Part shown: piece by piece, positions 25,120 to 33,332 of the stretch
How the letters are laid out: each line of letters begins with the position of its first letter
Numbering within the stretch: the first letter of the stretch is position 1
Source: an uncultured Enterobacter sp.
GTDB lineage: Bacteria; Pseudomonadota; Gammaproteobacteria; Enterobacterales; Enterobacteriaceae
Assembly: GCA_946477805.1 (NCBI GenBank)
Contig: CAMKZP010000002.1
Location: 1 to 37,857, forward strand
Length of the DNA: 37,857 nucleotides
Direction of reading: 5' to 3'
The notes under the pieces: generated by a model
The model's database searches: none
What the model saw: only the letters and a program-made list of their open reading frames with translations
What the model was told of the DNA's origin: nothing
Program-made: the position numbers and the translations under genes

Positions 25120-26532
25120 ATGCAACGAGGGATAGTCTGGGTAGTCGATGACGATAGCTCCATCCGTTGGGTGCTTGAACGCGCGCTCACGGGGGCGGGA
25201 TTACACTGCACGACGTTTGAGAGCGGCAGCGAGGTGCTTGATGCACTGACCACCAAAACGCCGGATGTGCTGCTTTCGGATATTCGCATGCCGGGAATGG
25301 ACGGGCTGGCGCTCTTAAAACAGATCAAACAACGCCACCCCATGCTTCCGGTCATCATAATGACGGCTCATTCGGACCTGGATGCCGCCGTGAGCGCTTA
25401 CCAGCAGGGGGCGTTTGATTACCTGCCAAAACCTTTTGATATCGACGAAGCGGTTGCGCTGGTTGAGCGCGCAATCAGTCACTATCAGGAACAGCAGCAG
25501 CCCCGCAATACTCCCGATTTCGGCCCCACGACGGACATCATTGGCGAAGCGCCGGCGATGCAGGACGTGTTTCGCATCATTGGCCGTCTCTCCCGCTCCT
25601 CCATCAGCGTCTTGATTAACGGCGAATCGGGAACCGGTAAAGAGCTGGTCGCGCACGCCCTGCACCGCCACAGCCCGCGGGCCAAAGCGCCCTTTATCGC
25701 GCTAAACATGGCGGCGATCCCGAAGGATTTGATTGAGTCCGAGCTGTTCGGCCACGAAAAAGGGGCCTTTACCGGCGCGAATACCATTCGCCAGGGGCGC
25801 TTTGAGCAGGCCGATGGCGGCACGCTTTTCCTGGATGAAATCGGGGATATGCCGCTGGACGTTCAAACCCGCCTGCTGCGCGTGCTGGCCGACGGGCAGT
25901 TTTACCGCGTGGGCGGCTATGCGCCGGTGAAAGTGGACGTGCGTATTATCGCCGCAACGCACCAGAATCTGGAGCTGCGCGTGCAGGAGGGGAAATTCCG
26001 CGAGGATTTATTCCACCGCCTGAACGTGATCCGCGTTCACCTGCCGCCGCTGCGCGAGCGCCGGGAAGATATCCCGCGCCTGGCGCGTCACTTCCTGCAG
26101 GTGGCGGCGCGTGAGCTGGGCGTAGAAGCTAAACAGCTTCATCCGGAAACCGACGCTGCCCTCACCCGCCTGGCGTGGCCGGGCAACGTGCGTCAGCTGG
26201 AAAACACCTGCCGCTGGCTGACCGTGATGGCTGCCGGTCAGGAAGTGCTGATTCAGGATTTACCGGCCGAGCTGTTTGAAGCCACCGCGCCGGAAAGCAG
26301 CACCGGGCACGCGCTGCCGGACAGCTGGGCGACGCTGCTGGCGCAGTGGGCCGATCGTGCGCTGCGTTCCGGTCATCAAAACCTGCTCTCTGAAGCGCAG
26401 CCAGAGATGGAGCGCACGCTGCTTACCACCGCGCTTCGTCACACTCAAGGTCATAAACAGGAAGCGGCTCGCCTGCTGGGATGGGGGCGTAATACCCTGA
26501 CGCGCAAGCTTAAAGAGCTGGGAATGGAGTGA
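25120..26532 (+). CDS. glnG: Nitrogen regulation response regulator NtrC (NRI), sigma-54 activator
   Basis: NtrC activates glnAp2 and other nitrogen genes with sigma-54. The 470-residue protein has a receiver domain with phospho-acceptor Asp54 (LLSDIRMPGMDG). The AAA+ domain has Walker A GESGTGKE, the sigma-54 loop GAFTGA and Walker B GGTLFLDEIGD. A C-terminal Fis-like helix-turn-helix follows (HKQEAARLLGWGRNTLTRKLKEL). I use the ATG at 25120 (MQRGIVWVVDDDSS), which has AAAGG eight bases upstream; a GTG three codons earlier overlaps that ribosome site. Confidence 0.97.
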   Translation: MQRGIVWVVDDDSSIRWVLERALTGAGLHCTTFESGSEVLDALTTKTPDVLLSDIRMPGMDGLALLKQIKQRHPMLPVIIMTAHSDLDAAVSAYQQGAFDYLPKPFDIDEAVALVERAISHYQEQQQPRNTPDFGPTTDIIGEAPAMQDVFRIIGRLSRSSISVLINGESGTGKELVAHALHRHSPRAKAPFIALNMAAIPKDLIESELFGHEKGAFTGANTIRQGRFEQADGGTLFLDEIGDMPLDVQTRLLRVLADGQFYRVGGYAPVKVDVRIIAATHQNLELRVQEGKFREDLFHRLNVIRVHLPPLRERREDIPRLARHFLQVAARELGVEAKQLHPETDAALTRLAWPGNVRQLENTCRWLTVMAAGQEVLIQDLPAELFEATAPESSTGHALPDSWATLLAQWADRALRSGHQNLLSEAQPEMERTLLTTALRHTQGHKQEAARLLGWGRNTLTRKLKELGME

Positions 26533-26588
26533 TCGTACGTCGCTGTGTAAAGGTTATTAATTGCGCGCAAAATGCCGTTATTTTGCGC

Positions 26589-26616
26589 TTTACTGTTCCG
26601 ATGAGTTTTGTATGAT
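26589..26616 (+). promoter_or_regulatory. Candidate promoter of yshB
   Basis: TTTACT (26589-26594) and TATGAT (26611-26616) are spaced by 16 bases. The predicted start near 26623 leaves a leader of about 20 bases with GGGGGTG before the yshB ATG. Confidence 0.5.
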
Positions 26617-26643
26617 CGTGCCCGGAAATTGGGGGTGAACATC

Positions 26644-26754
26644 ATGCTGGAAACAATCGTGAATATGCTCTCTAGCGGAGCCGCTGAAAGCCACACGCCA
26701 CAAACAGCCGTTGCCGCTGTGCTGTGTGCGGCGCTGGTAGGGCTGTTTAGCTAG
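26644..26754 (+). CDS. yshB: Small membrane protein YshB
   Basis: This 36-residue ORF begins MLETIVNMLSSGAAESHTPQ and ends in a hydrophobic helix (AVAAVLCAALVGLFS). It matches the E. coli small protein YshB in length, sequence pattern and position between glnG and hemN. A strong GGGGGTG ribosome site precedes the ATG. It is too short for usual gene calling. YshB is membrane-associated in E. coli; its role is not settled. Confidence 0.9.
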   Translation: MLETIVNMLSSGAAESHTPQTAVAAVLCAALVGLFS

Positions 26755-26771
26755 CGGGTTGTCGATGAAAA

Positions 26772-26846
26772 GCCGGGTGACGGCTTTGCTTTACCCGGCC
26801 TACAGCATGCGAAATGTAGGCCGGGTAAGCGAAGCGCCACCCGGCA
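26772..26846. repeat. BIME: two inverted REP elements
   Basis: Two REP units face each other: 26772-26804 (GCCGGGTGACGG...CCCGGCCTACA) and 26815-26846 (TGTAGGCCGGGTAAGC...ACCCGGCA), ten bases apart. They sit between the convergent yshB and hemN genes, where they may protect both 3' ends. No separate T-tailed terminator is visible for hemN. Confidence 0.9.
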
Positions 26847-26853
26847 TTGCAGC

Positions 26854-28227
26854 TCAAATCACGCGCGAGAACTGCTGCAGGCGCGCTTTCTGGCGCAGGT
26901 AGGCGTCAAAGCACATACAGATATTACGAATTAACAGACGCCCTTTAGGCGTGACCTCAATAGCGCCGTCCGAGACCTCCACCAGCCCATCTTCGGCCAG
27001 CGGGGCAATCAGCTTCATATCTTCCGCAAAGTAATCGCTAAACTGCAGATCCCATTGCGCTTCCACGTCGCGGAAATCGAGCCGGAAGTTGCAGATGAGC
27101 GCTTTAATCACGTCGCGACGAATGCAGTCATCGCGCGTTAGCGCGATGCCGCGCCACAGGGCGCTGCCGGATTCATCCACCTGCTGATAATACTGTTTTA
27201 ACTCTTTCTGATTCTGCGCGTAACAGTCGCCAATCATGCTGATAGCGGAGACGCCTATTCCCAGCAAATCGGTATCACCCTGGGTAGTGTAGCCCTGGAA
27301 ATTGCGGTGCAATACGCCTTCACGCTGGGCGATCGCCAGCTCGTCGTCCGGGCGGGCAAAGTGATCCATACCGATAAACTGATAGCCGGTCTCGGTCAGC
27401 GAGGTGATGGTTTCCTGCAGGATATCCAGCTTTTGCTGCGCAGACGGCAGATCCGCATCTTTAATTTTGCGCTGAGCGGCGAACAGCGTCGGCAGATGCG
27501 CGTAGTTAAAGACGCTCAGGCGGTCCGGGTTGAGTTCAGCCACGCGCTTCAGCGTGAAGGCGAAACTCTCCGGCGTCTGCTTCGGCAGGCCGTAAATCAG
27601 GTCAATGTTGGTTGAGGTGAAGCCGATGTCACGCGCGTGGTTGAGTAAGGCAAAGATAAACGCTTCATCCTGCTCGCGGTTTACCAGACGCTGCACCTCT
27701 TTGTTGAAGTCCTGTACGCCCATGCTCAGGCGGTTGAAGCCTTCGCCGCGTAAGTGATCCAGTACATCCAGCTCGATTTCGCGCGGATCAACTTCGATCG
27801 ATATTTCAGCGTCGTTATTAAAACTGAAGTTGTCGCGCAGCAGCGTCATCAAACGGCTAATTTGCGCTTTATTCAGATAGGTTGGCGTGCCGCCGCCCCA
27901 GTGCAGCTGGCTGACATGACGGCCAGCAAACAGCGGCGCGCGATGCAGAATTTCCTGCTCGAGGGCATCGAGATACCGATCGGCTTTATGCTGCTGGCGG
28001 GTCACGATTTTATTACAGCCGCAGAAGTAGCAGAGCTTGTGACAAAACGGAATATGGACGTAGAGCGACAGCGGGCGCTCAGGATAACGTGCGACAGCCT
28101 GCTGGAAATCCGCCTCGCCGAAAGCCTCGGAGAACTCCAGCGCGGTGGGGTATGAGGTATAACGCGGCCCGGAATAGTTATATTTCTGGATTAGGGCCAA
28201 ATCCCAGTCGATAGTTGGTGCTGACAT
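26854..28227 (-). CDS. hemN: Oxygen-independent coproporphyrinogen III oxidase
   Basis: HemN is the radical SAM enzyme that converts coproporphyrinogen III to protoporphyrinogen IX without oxygen in haem synthesis. The [4Fe-4S] cysteines are C62, C66 and C69 (FCHKLCYFCGC), the same numbers as E. coli. The SAM-binding region HWGGGTPTYL follows. With the ATG at 28227 the length is 457 residues, equal to E. coli. AAGGAG lies five bases upstream and is itself the last two codons of the preceding 60-residue ORF; a GTG two codons earlier overlaps that ORF's stop. Confidence 0.97.
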   Translation of the reverse strand: MSAPTIDWDLALIQKYNYSGPRYTSYPTALEFSEAFGEADFQQAVARYPERPLSLYVHIPFCHKLCYFCGCNKIVTRQQHKADRYLDALEQEILHRAPLFAGRHVSQLHWGGGTPTYLNKAQISRLMTLLRDNFSFNNDAEISIEVDPREIELDVLDHLRGEGFNRLSMGVQDFNKEVQRLVNREQDEAFIFALLNHARDIGFTSTNIDLIYGLPKQTPESFAFTLKRVAELNPDRLSVFNYAHLPTLFAAQRKIKDADLPSAQQKLDILQETITSLTETGYQFIGMDHFARPDDELAIAQREGVLHRNFQGYTTQGDTDLLGIGVSAISMIGDCYAQNQKELKQYYQQVDESGSALWRGIALTRDDCIRRDVIKALICNFRLDFRDVEAQWDLQFSDYFAEDMKLIAPLAEDGLVEVSDGAIEVTPKGRLLIRNICMCFDAYLRQKARLQQFSRVI

Positions 28228-28229
28228 GC

Positions 28230-28412
28230 TCACTCCTTCCGTTGGTGTCGCGTTCGTATACGGCGGCCCGTTCTGGCCCCGTTGCGGGCCATCATTCGGG
28301 TGCGCAGCAGCTTCTGTCGCCGCGACAACCGCCGTAGTTTAACGAATAACCACACCAGATAACACATAACCGGAAGGGTTATAAGCAGGGCGAGCGTACC
28401 TGCCGGGTGCAA
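28230..28412 (-). CDS. Small single-pass membrane protein, unnamed, between yihI and hemN
   Basis: This 60-residue ORF fills the whole gap between yihI and hemN. It starts at TTG three bases after the yihI stop and ends two bases before the hemN ATG. One hydrophobic helix (LALLITLPVMCYLVWLFV, about residues 7-24) is followed by a strongly basic tail rich in Arg and Lys, so an N-out, C-in insertion is expected. The start codon is weak (no ATG before residue 16), but GGGTGG lies upstream and coupling to yihI is possible. From memory, Vibrio and Shewanella have a longer DUF2489 membrane protein at this place; this could be a short relative. No function is known to me. Confidence 0.55.
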   Translation of the reverse strand: MHPAGTLALLITLPVMCYLVWLFVKLRRLSRRQKLLRTRMMARNGARTGRRIRTRHQRKE

Positions 28413-28415
28413 ATG

Positions 28416-28934
28416 TTAGTTTCCACCCTTCAGAAGACGCATCATATCTTCCTGCTTTTCGTCTTCTTCTTCTTCGTCTTCATCGTCGTAAGACAGACCC
28501 AGCTTCTGCATCAGTTCATCAATGCGGTCCAGTTTGGCATCAACCCATTTCTGCTCTTCTGCGGTCAGGGCTTCACCCTCTTCAAGACGTTCCAGCAGCG
28601 CGTCCAGGCGCTCGTCGTTCTCCAGCAAATCCAGCTCAGCCTGCGGTGAAAGCATAGGTTTCTCGCTCTTTGGTTTGTGCTGCTTAGTAACCGGGGTGTC
28701 CGTCACGCCCAGTGGAATGGGAGTTTTACTGCCGATACGGGGATCTTTCTGCTGTTTGCCCTTTGCAGAGGCACCCGCTGCACCTTCACCGCCCGCACGG
28801 CTACCCGCTGCATGGCCGCGATGTTTTTTATCGCGTTTGCGATCGCGCGCTTCCTGGTTCAGTTCTTCGCGCGTTTTGCGGCGTGCTTTTGCCGGACGTT
28901 TCGCGCCCGCTGCGGTAGTCGGTTTTTTCATCAT
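28416..28934 (-). CDS. yihI: Der GTPase-activating protein YihI
   Basis: YihI stimulates the GTPase Der (EngA) and so tunes late 50S ribosome assembly. The 172-residue protein has a basic, disordered N-terminus (KRPAKARRKTREELNQEARDRKRDKKHRG). A conserved core follows (DPRIGSKTPIPLGVTD, KPKSEKPMLSPQAELDLLENDERLDALLERLE), and the C-terminus is very acidic (DDEDEEEEDEKQEDMMRLLKG). Two adjacent ATG codons (28934, 28931) make the start uncertain by one residue. csrC lies immediately upstream on the same strand. Confidence 0.95.
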   Translation of the reverse strand: MMKKPTTAAGAKRPAKARRKTREELNQEARDRKRDKKHRGHAAGSRAGGEGAAGASAKGKQQKDPRIGSKTPIPLGVTDTPVTKQHKPKSEKPMLSPQAELDLLENDERLDALLERLEEGEALTAEEQKWVDAKLDRIDELMQKLGLSYDDEDEEEEDEKQEDMMRLLKGGN

Positions 28935-28999
28935 GTTTTATCTTTAAGTCGTTTTCTTCAGTATAGAATTGCGGCGAAATCTAGCAGAAAGCAAGCAAA

Positions 29000-29242
29000 G
29001 AAAAAAGGCGACAGAGCAATCTGTCGCCTTTTTTGCTGACTCACAACCCTTAACGGGCCAGACATTCCGTGTATACCAACAACAAACCCTGTTTATCCCT
29101 TGGCAAATACCGTCCGTGATACGGTTCCGTTTCCTTTTTAAACGCCTCCAGGCGCTGGTCTTCCTGACAATCCTGCGTCTTCGCCTCCTGGCGCTCCTGA
29201 CCCTTATCCTTAAGTCCTTATCCTGTTGGCATCCTCGCCTTG
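29000..29242 (-). ncRNA. csrC: CsrC small RNA, CsrA antagonist
   Basis: CsrC sequesters the translational regulator CsrA through repeated GGA motifs. Reading the minus strand from about 29242 I count 14 GGA motifs, many as AGGA or CAGGA in hairpin loops. The 3' end matches E. coli CsrC: a GGCGACAG stem with T run followed by CTTTGCTTGCTTTC. The location between engB and yihI is the E. coli position. The predicted length of about 243 bases is close to the E. coli RNA; the 5' end is set from the promoter. Confidence 0.92.
29001..29028 (-). terminator. Rho-independent terminator of csrC
   Basis: GGCGACAG (29028-29021 on the minus strand) pairs with CTGTCGCC (29014-29007) around six bases, followed by TTTTTT (complement of A 29001-29006). 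A T run is also present on the plus strand (29029-29034), so the hairpin could work in both directions. Confidence 0.93.
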
Positions 29243-29248
29243 ACGCAC

Positions 29249-29276
29249 ACTTTACCTTGTTCCCTTAAACTAACAA
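29249..29276 (-). promoter_or_regulatory. csrC promoter
   Basis: On the minus strand TTGTTA (29276-29271) and TAAAGT (29254-29249) are 16 bases apart and predict a start near 29242. In E. coli this promoter is activated by the BarA-UvrY system through sites further upstream, which would lie in 29290-29460. I did not find a convincing UvrY palindrome by eye. Nothing else recognisable lies between here and the engB promoter. Confidence 0.65.
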
Positions 29277-29471
29277 GTAACTGCAGAGTACAAAAACGGA
29301 TTTTCAGATTATTACCCACAATCAACTGTCTGATTTGTAATAAGTTGCTTTTTTCAGCACCTGAGGTTTCTCTTAAATGTCGCATAGCGGGAATGGCAAA
29401 TCTCCTACATTTACCAGGGTTATCACTTACAGGCTTATGACGATGGGAAAAGCCTTTTGCCCACATTCAGG

Positions 29472-29477
29472 TATAAT
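29472..29477 (+). promoter_or_regulatory. -10 box of the engB promoter
   Basis: A perfect TATAAT lies 33 bases before the engB start codon. No good -35 hexamer is present at 16-18 bases upstream. A short leader with GGAG follows. Confidence 0.6.
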
Positions 29478-29509
29478 CCCCCACAGATTACGATTTTGGA
29501 GACGACCAC

Positions 29510-30139
29510 GTGACTACCTGGAACTACCAACAGACGCATTTTGTCACCAGTGCGCCCGATATTCGCCACCTGCCTTCTGATACGGGCATTGAAGTGGCCT
29601 TTGCTGGCCGCTCCAATGCGGGAAAATCCAGCGCCCTGAATGCGCTGACCAACCAGAAGAGCCTGGCGCGTACCTCAAAAACACCTGGCCGTACTCAGCT
29701 GATTAACCTGTTTGAAGTGGCGGAGGGCAAACGCCTCGTCGACTTACCGGGATACGGTTTTGCGCAGGTCCCGGAAGAGATGAAGATCAAGTGGCAGCGT
29801 GCGCTGGGTGAATACCTTGAAAAGCGCCTGTGCCTGAAGGGTCTGGTGGTGCTGATGGATATTCGCCATCCGCTGAAGGATCTCGATCAGCAGATGATCG
29901 ACTGGGCAGTGGCGAGCGATATCGCCGTACTGGTACTGCTGACCAAAGCCGATAAGCTGGCAAGCGGCGCGCGTAAAGCGCAGGTAAACATGGTTCGCGA
30001 AGCCGTGCTGGCGTTTAACGGTGATGTGCAGGTTGAGCCATTCTCATCGCTGAAAAAGCAGGGCGTGGATAAGCTTCGTCAGAAGCTCGATGCCTGGTTT
30101 AACGAGCTGGAACCCGCAAACGAGGCGGAAGAAGAGTAA
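29510..30139 (+). CDS. engB: Essential ribosome-biogenesis GTPase EngB (YihA/YsxC)
   Basis: EngB is a TRAFAC-class GTPase needed for 50S ribosome assembly. The 209-residue protein has G1 (GRSNAGKSS), a G2 threonine (KTPGRTQ), G3 (DLPGYGF), G4 (LTKADK) and a C-terminal G5-like FSSLKKQG. It starts with GTG at 29510; GGAG lies eight bases upstream and no ATG is available. Flanking sRNA genes csrC and spf point away on the opposite strand, the same layout as in E. coli. Confidence 0.97.
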   Translation: MTTWNYQQTHFVTSAPDIRHLPSDTGIEVAFAGRSNAGKSSALNALTNQKSLARTSKTPGRTQLINLFEVAEGKRLVDLPGYGFAQVPEEMKIKWQRALGEYLEKRLCLKGLVVLMDIRHPLKDLDQQMIDWAVASDIAVLVLLTKADKLASGARKAQVNMVREAVLAFNGDVQVEPFSSLKKQGVDKLRQKLDAWFNELEPANEAEEE

Positions 30140-30144
30140 CAACG

Positions 30145-30171
30145 AGCGCGGCGATGTCCGCGCTTTTTTTT
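30145..30171 (+). terminator. Rho-independent terminator of engB
   Basis: AGCGCGG (30145-30151) pairs with CCGCGCT (30158-30164) around a six-base loop, followed by eight T (30164-30171). It starts six bases after the engB stop and lies just before the 3' end of spf on the other strand. Confidence 0.92.
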
Positions 30172-30195
30172 ACCTGAAACTTTCTTTGCCGCAAT

Positions 30196-30227
30196 AAAAA
30201 ACGCCCCAGTCATTACTGACTGGGGCG
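30196..30227 (-). terminator. Rho-independent terminator of spf
   Basis: CGCCCCAGTCA (30227-30217 on the minus strand) pairs with TGACTGGGGCG (30212-30202) around GTAA, followed by six T. It is part of the mature Spot 42 RNA. Confidence 0.93.
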
Positions 30228-30237
30228 GCTAAAATAT

Positions 30238-30285
30238 TCAGCCAAATCCGATTACGTGAAGTAAAAGGTCTGAAAGATAGAACAT
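30238..30285 (-). CDS. spfP: SpfP, 15-residue protein encoded within Spot 42
   Basis: Spot 42 contains an ORF of 15 codons, MFYLSDLLLHVIGFG, from the ATG at 30285 to TGA at 30238. GAGGTAAG precedes it as ribosome site. E. coli Spot 42 is reported to encode this small protein, which affects CRP-dependent gene control. The reading frame here is complete and identical to the one I derive from the E. coli RNA. Conservation of the RNA itself also preserves the frame, so translation is not proven by sequence. Confidence 0.7.
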   Translation of the reverse strand: MFYLSDLLLHVIGFG

Positions 30286-30451
30286 CTTACCTCTGTACCC
30301 TACGTCGTTAACTCTACCCCTTTTTTATCTGTAGAAAAAGCACTTTTTGTAGTTTTTTTTCATTCTTTACATAGGGAATTCTAATGATTGTCACAAAACG
30401 CGCGTAGTTATGTTGCTAACTTACATAAACAGCGCGTTATTCGTTGAACCC

Positions 30452-33247
30452 TTAGTGAGCCTGATCCCAGTTTTCACCGCTACCCACTTCCACCAGCAGC
30501 GGCACGTCCAGCTTCATGCTGCTTTCCATTAGTTCGTGGATCTTCTGCGACACGCTCTCCAGGTCTTCTTTGTGCACTTCAAACACCAGTTCATCGTGCA
30601 CCTGCATGATCATTTTCACGCGCGGTTTCTCTTTTTCCAGCCAGGCATCCACGGCGATCATCGCGCGTTTGATGATGTCGGCAGCGGTTCCCTGCATCGG
30701 AGCGTTGATTGCGGCACGTTCTGCGCCAGCGCGCCGCGCCGCGTTGCTGGATTTGATGTCCGGCAGGTAGAGTCGACGCCCGTCCAGCGTTTCAACGTAG
30801 CCTTTTTCCTTCGCCTGCGCGCGGGTTCGCTCCATATACTCCAGCACCCCAGGGTAACGCTCGAAGTAGAGATCCATATATTTCTGCGACTCTTTACGCG
30901 GGATATTGAGCTGTCGGGAAAGTCCAAAAGCGCTCATGCCGTAGATCAGACCGAAGTTAATGGCTTTCGCACTGCGGCGCTGGTCGTTCGTGACGCTTTC
31001 AAGCGGTAAGCCGAATACTTCTGCGGCAGTCGCCCGGTGGATGTCTTTCCCTTCGGCAAACGCCGTCAGCAAGCCCTTATCACGCGACAGGTGCGCCATA
31101 ATGCGCAGCTCGATTTGCGAGTAGTCCGCAGAAACAATCAGATAATCATCTGGTGCAATAAAGGCCTGGCGAATGCGGCGGCCCTCTTCGTTACGTACCG
31201 GAATGTTCTGCAGGTTAGGATCGGTTGACGAGAGTCGACCTGTCGCCGCCACAGCCTGGTGATAAGAGGTGTGCACACGGCCCGTTTTCGGGCTGATCAT
31301 CAGCGGCAGCTTGTCGGTATAGGTCGACTTCAGCTTCGCCAGGCCGCGATACTGCAGAATGACTTTTGGCAGCGGATAGTCCAGCGCCAGCTCTTCAAGT
31401 ACCTCTTCAGAAGTTGAAGGCGCGCCGCCGGGGGTTTTCTTCAGCGGCTTAATGCCCTGCTTTTCGAACAGAATGGTCTGCAGCTGTTTTGGCGATGACA
31501 GGTTAAACGGCTCGCCTGCAAGCTCATGGGCCTTTTGCTCAAGCTCGGTCAGCCGCTGTGCAAGCTCTCCGGAGTGATTGTGCAGTACATCTGGATCGAT
31601 CTTCACGCCATTGCGTTCAATGCGAGAAAGCACCGGCACCAGCGGCATCTCGACGTGCTGGAAGACGTTCAGCGGCCCTTCCTGCTTCTGCAGTTTCGGC
31701 CACATCTTCAGATGCAGCTGCAGCGTTACGTCGGCGTCTTCCGCCGCGTAACGGCCCGCCTCTTCCAGCGCTATCTGGTTAAAGGTCAGCTGGTTTTTGC
31801 CTTTGCCTGCAATCTCTTCAAAGGTGATAGTTTTGTGCTTAAGCCACCGGTCTGATAATGAATCCATATCATGACGGCCCGCCACGCTGTCCAGAATATA
31901 GGATTCCAGCATGGTGTCGAAGGCGATACCGCGTAGCTCAATACCGTAGTTTTGCAGAATGCCACGATCGTATTTGAGGTTTTGCCCGACCTTTAGCGCC
32001 TTATCATCTTCAAGAATCGGCTTCAGCAGTTCGAGAACGCGGTCACGGGAGATTTGATCGGGTGCATCCAGGTAGTCATGCGCCACAGGAACATAGGCGG
32101 CCACGCCCGGCTCCGTCGCAAACGACAGGCCCACCATATTGGCAGAGATATTATCAAGACTGTCGGTTTCCGTATCGAAGGCAAATACCGGCGCTTTTTT
32201 CAGTTTCTCAATCCAGGCGACCAGCTGCGACTCTTCAAGGAGGGTTTCGTACCTGTCGAAGGAGAGGGTGACGGCTTCGTCTTCTTCCACCAACTCTTCG
32301 GCGTCAGCGGCAATCGTCTCTTTAGGCTTCGCCGCGGGTTTTGCGCCTTTTGCCTGCAACCACTTACCGCTTTCTACGTCAGCGATCCAGCGCTTGAATT
32401 CGTATTGCTTAAACAGGCTCAGGAGATCGTCAGCTGAAGGTTGCTGTACCTCAAGCTGTTCACACCCTAGCTCCAGCTCAACGTCGGTTTTGATGGTAGC
32501 CAGCTGATAGGAGAGGTACGCCACCTCTTTGTTCTCTTCCAGCTTCCCGGCCATATTTTTTGCGCCACGGAAGGTGAGACCCGCGATTTTGTCAGACTCC
32601 GCGTACAGCGTATTCAGGCCACCCAGCCCCTGCAGCAGCGCCTGAGCGGTTTTTTCACCCACGCCCGGCACGCCAGGGATGTTATCTGAGGAGTCACCCA
32701 TCAATGCGAGGAAATCGATAATCAGCTCTGGCGGTACGCCATATTTTGCAACCACCTCTTCCGGCCCCAGGATGGTGTTGGTCATGGTGTTAATCAGGGT
32801 GATCCCAGGCGTCACCAGCTGAGCCATGTCTTTATCGCCGGTACTGATCAGCACCGGACGGCCCATTTTTTCGGCTTCACGCGCCAGCGTGCCGATAACG
32901 TCATCAGCTTCTACGCCGGAAACGGCCAGCAGCGGCAGCCCCATCGCTTTAACCATGGTATGGAGCGGTTCGATCTGCGCGCGCAGATCGTCAGGCATTG
33001 GCGGACGGTGGGATTTGTAATGCTCAAAAAGCTCGTCACGGAAGGTTTTACCCTTCGCGTCAAAGACGACTGCGGCATGAGTGGGCTGATACTGGAGGAT
33101 CAGACTGCGCAGCATATTCAGTACGCCGTACATTGCGCCGGTCGGTTCTCCTGCGCTATTGGTCAGAGGAGGAAACGCATGATACGCCCGATACAGGTAG
33201 GAAGAGCCGTCGACGAGAATAAGAGGGTTTTCTGGGATCTGAACCAT
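30452..33247 (-). CDS. polA: DNA polymerase I
   Basis: Pol I fills repair gaps and removes Okazaki primers. The 931-residue protein (E. coli 928) has three parts. The 5'-3' exonuclease covers about residues 1-290 (VSGVEADDVIGTLAR, MGDSSDNIPGVPGVGEKTA). The proofreading domain follows (FAFDTETDSLD, AAEDADV). The polymerase has motif A DYSQIELR, motif B RRSAKAINFGLIYG and motif C QVHDELVFEV. I start at the ATG at 33247 (MVQIPENPLILVDGSSYLYR); the frame is open 14 codons further but without homology. The linker before the proofreading domain is the most divergent part. Confidence 0.98.
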   Translation of the reverse strand: MVQIPENPLILVDGSSYLYRAYHAFPPLTNSAGEPTGAMYGVLNMLRSLILQYQPTHAAVVFDAKGKTFRDELFEHYKSHRPPMPDDLRAQIEPLHTMVKAMGLPLLAVSGVEADDVIGTLAREAEKMGRPVLISTGDKDMAQLVTPGITLINTMTNTILGPEEVVAKYGVPPELIIDFLALMGDSSDNIPGVPGVGEKTAQALLQGLGGLNTLYAESDKIAGLTFRGAKNMAGKLEENKEVAYLSYQLATIKTDVELELGCEQLEVQQPSADDLLSLFKQYEFKRWIADVESGKWLQAKGAKPAAKPKETIAADAEELVEEDEAVTLSFDRYETLLEESQLVAWIEKLKKAPVFAFDTETDSLDNISANMVGLSFATEPGVAAYVPVAHDYLDAPDQISRDRVLELLKPILEDDKALKVGQNLKYDRGILQNYGIELRGIAFDTMLESYILDSVAGRHDMDSLSDRWLKHKTITFEEIAGKGKNQLTFNQIALEEAGRYAAEDADVTLQLHLKMWPKLQKQEGPLNVFQHVEMPLVPVLSRIERNGVKIDPDVLHNHSGELAQRLTELEQKAHELAGEPFNLSSPKQLQTILFEKQGIKPLKKTPGGAPSTSEEVLEELALDYPLPKVILQYRGLAKLKSTYTDKLPLMISPKTGRVHTSYHQAVAATGRLSSTDPNLQNIPVRNEEGRRIRQAFIAPDDYLIVSADYSQIELRIMAHLSRDKGLLTAFAEGKDIHRATAAEVFGLPLESVTNDQRRSAKAINFGLIYGMSAFGLSRQLNIPRKESQKYMDLYFERYPGVLEYMERTRAQAKEKGYVETLDGRRLYLPDIKSSNAARRAGAERAAINAPMQGTAADIIKRAMIAVDAWLEKEKPRVKMIMQVHDELVFEVHKEDLESVSQKIHELMESSMKLDVPLLVEVGSGENWDQAH

Positions 33248-33332
33248 AATGTCCGTGCCTTTAATCAATTTATGGGTAAAGGATGCCACAGACGGATGAA
33301 AACATCAGTTTTTAGGGCCTGAAACGGGAAAA

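Larger units (their letters stand above)
30195..30303 (-). ncRNA. spf: Spot 42 small RNA
   Basis: The minus-strand sequence from GTAGGGTACAGAGGTAAG at 30303 to the final TTTTTTA at 30195 is 109 bases and matches E. coli Spot 42 base for base as far as I remember it. Spot 42 is the CRP-repressed, Hfq-dependent regulator of galK and many carbon genes. It lies downstream of polA as in E. coli. The terminator stem CGCCCCAGTCA/TGACTGGGGCG is at 30202-30227. Confidence 0.97.

Noticed and set aside
26772..26846. Direct and inverted repeats considered as a CRISPR fragment or small insertion element
   Set aside because: The two units are inverted REP elements with no spacers, no open frame and no target-site duplication.
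28969..29268. A 99-codon plus-strand ORF between yihI and engB
   Set aside because: It is antisense to CsrC; its apparent Leu/Arg-rich protein is the complement of the GGA-rich RNA.
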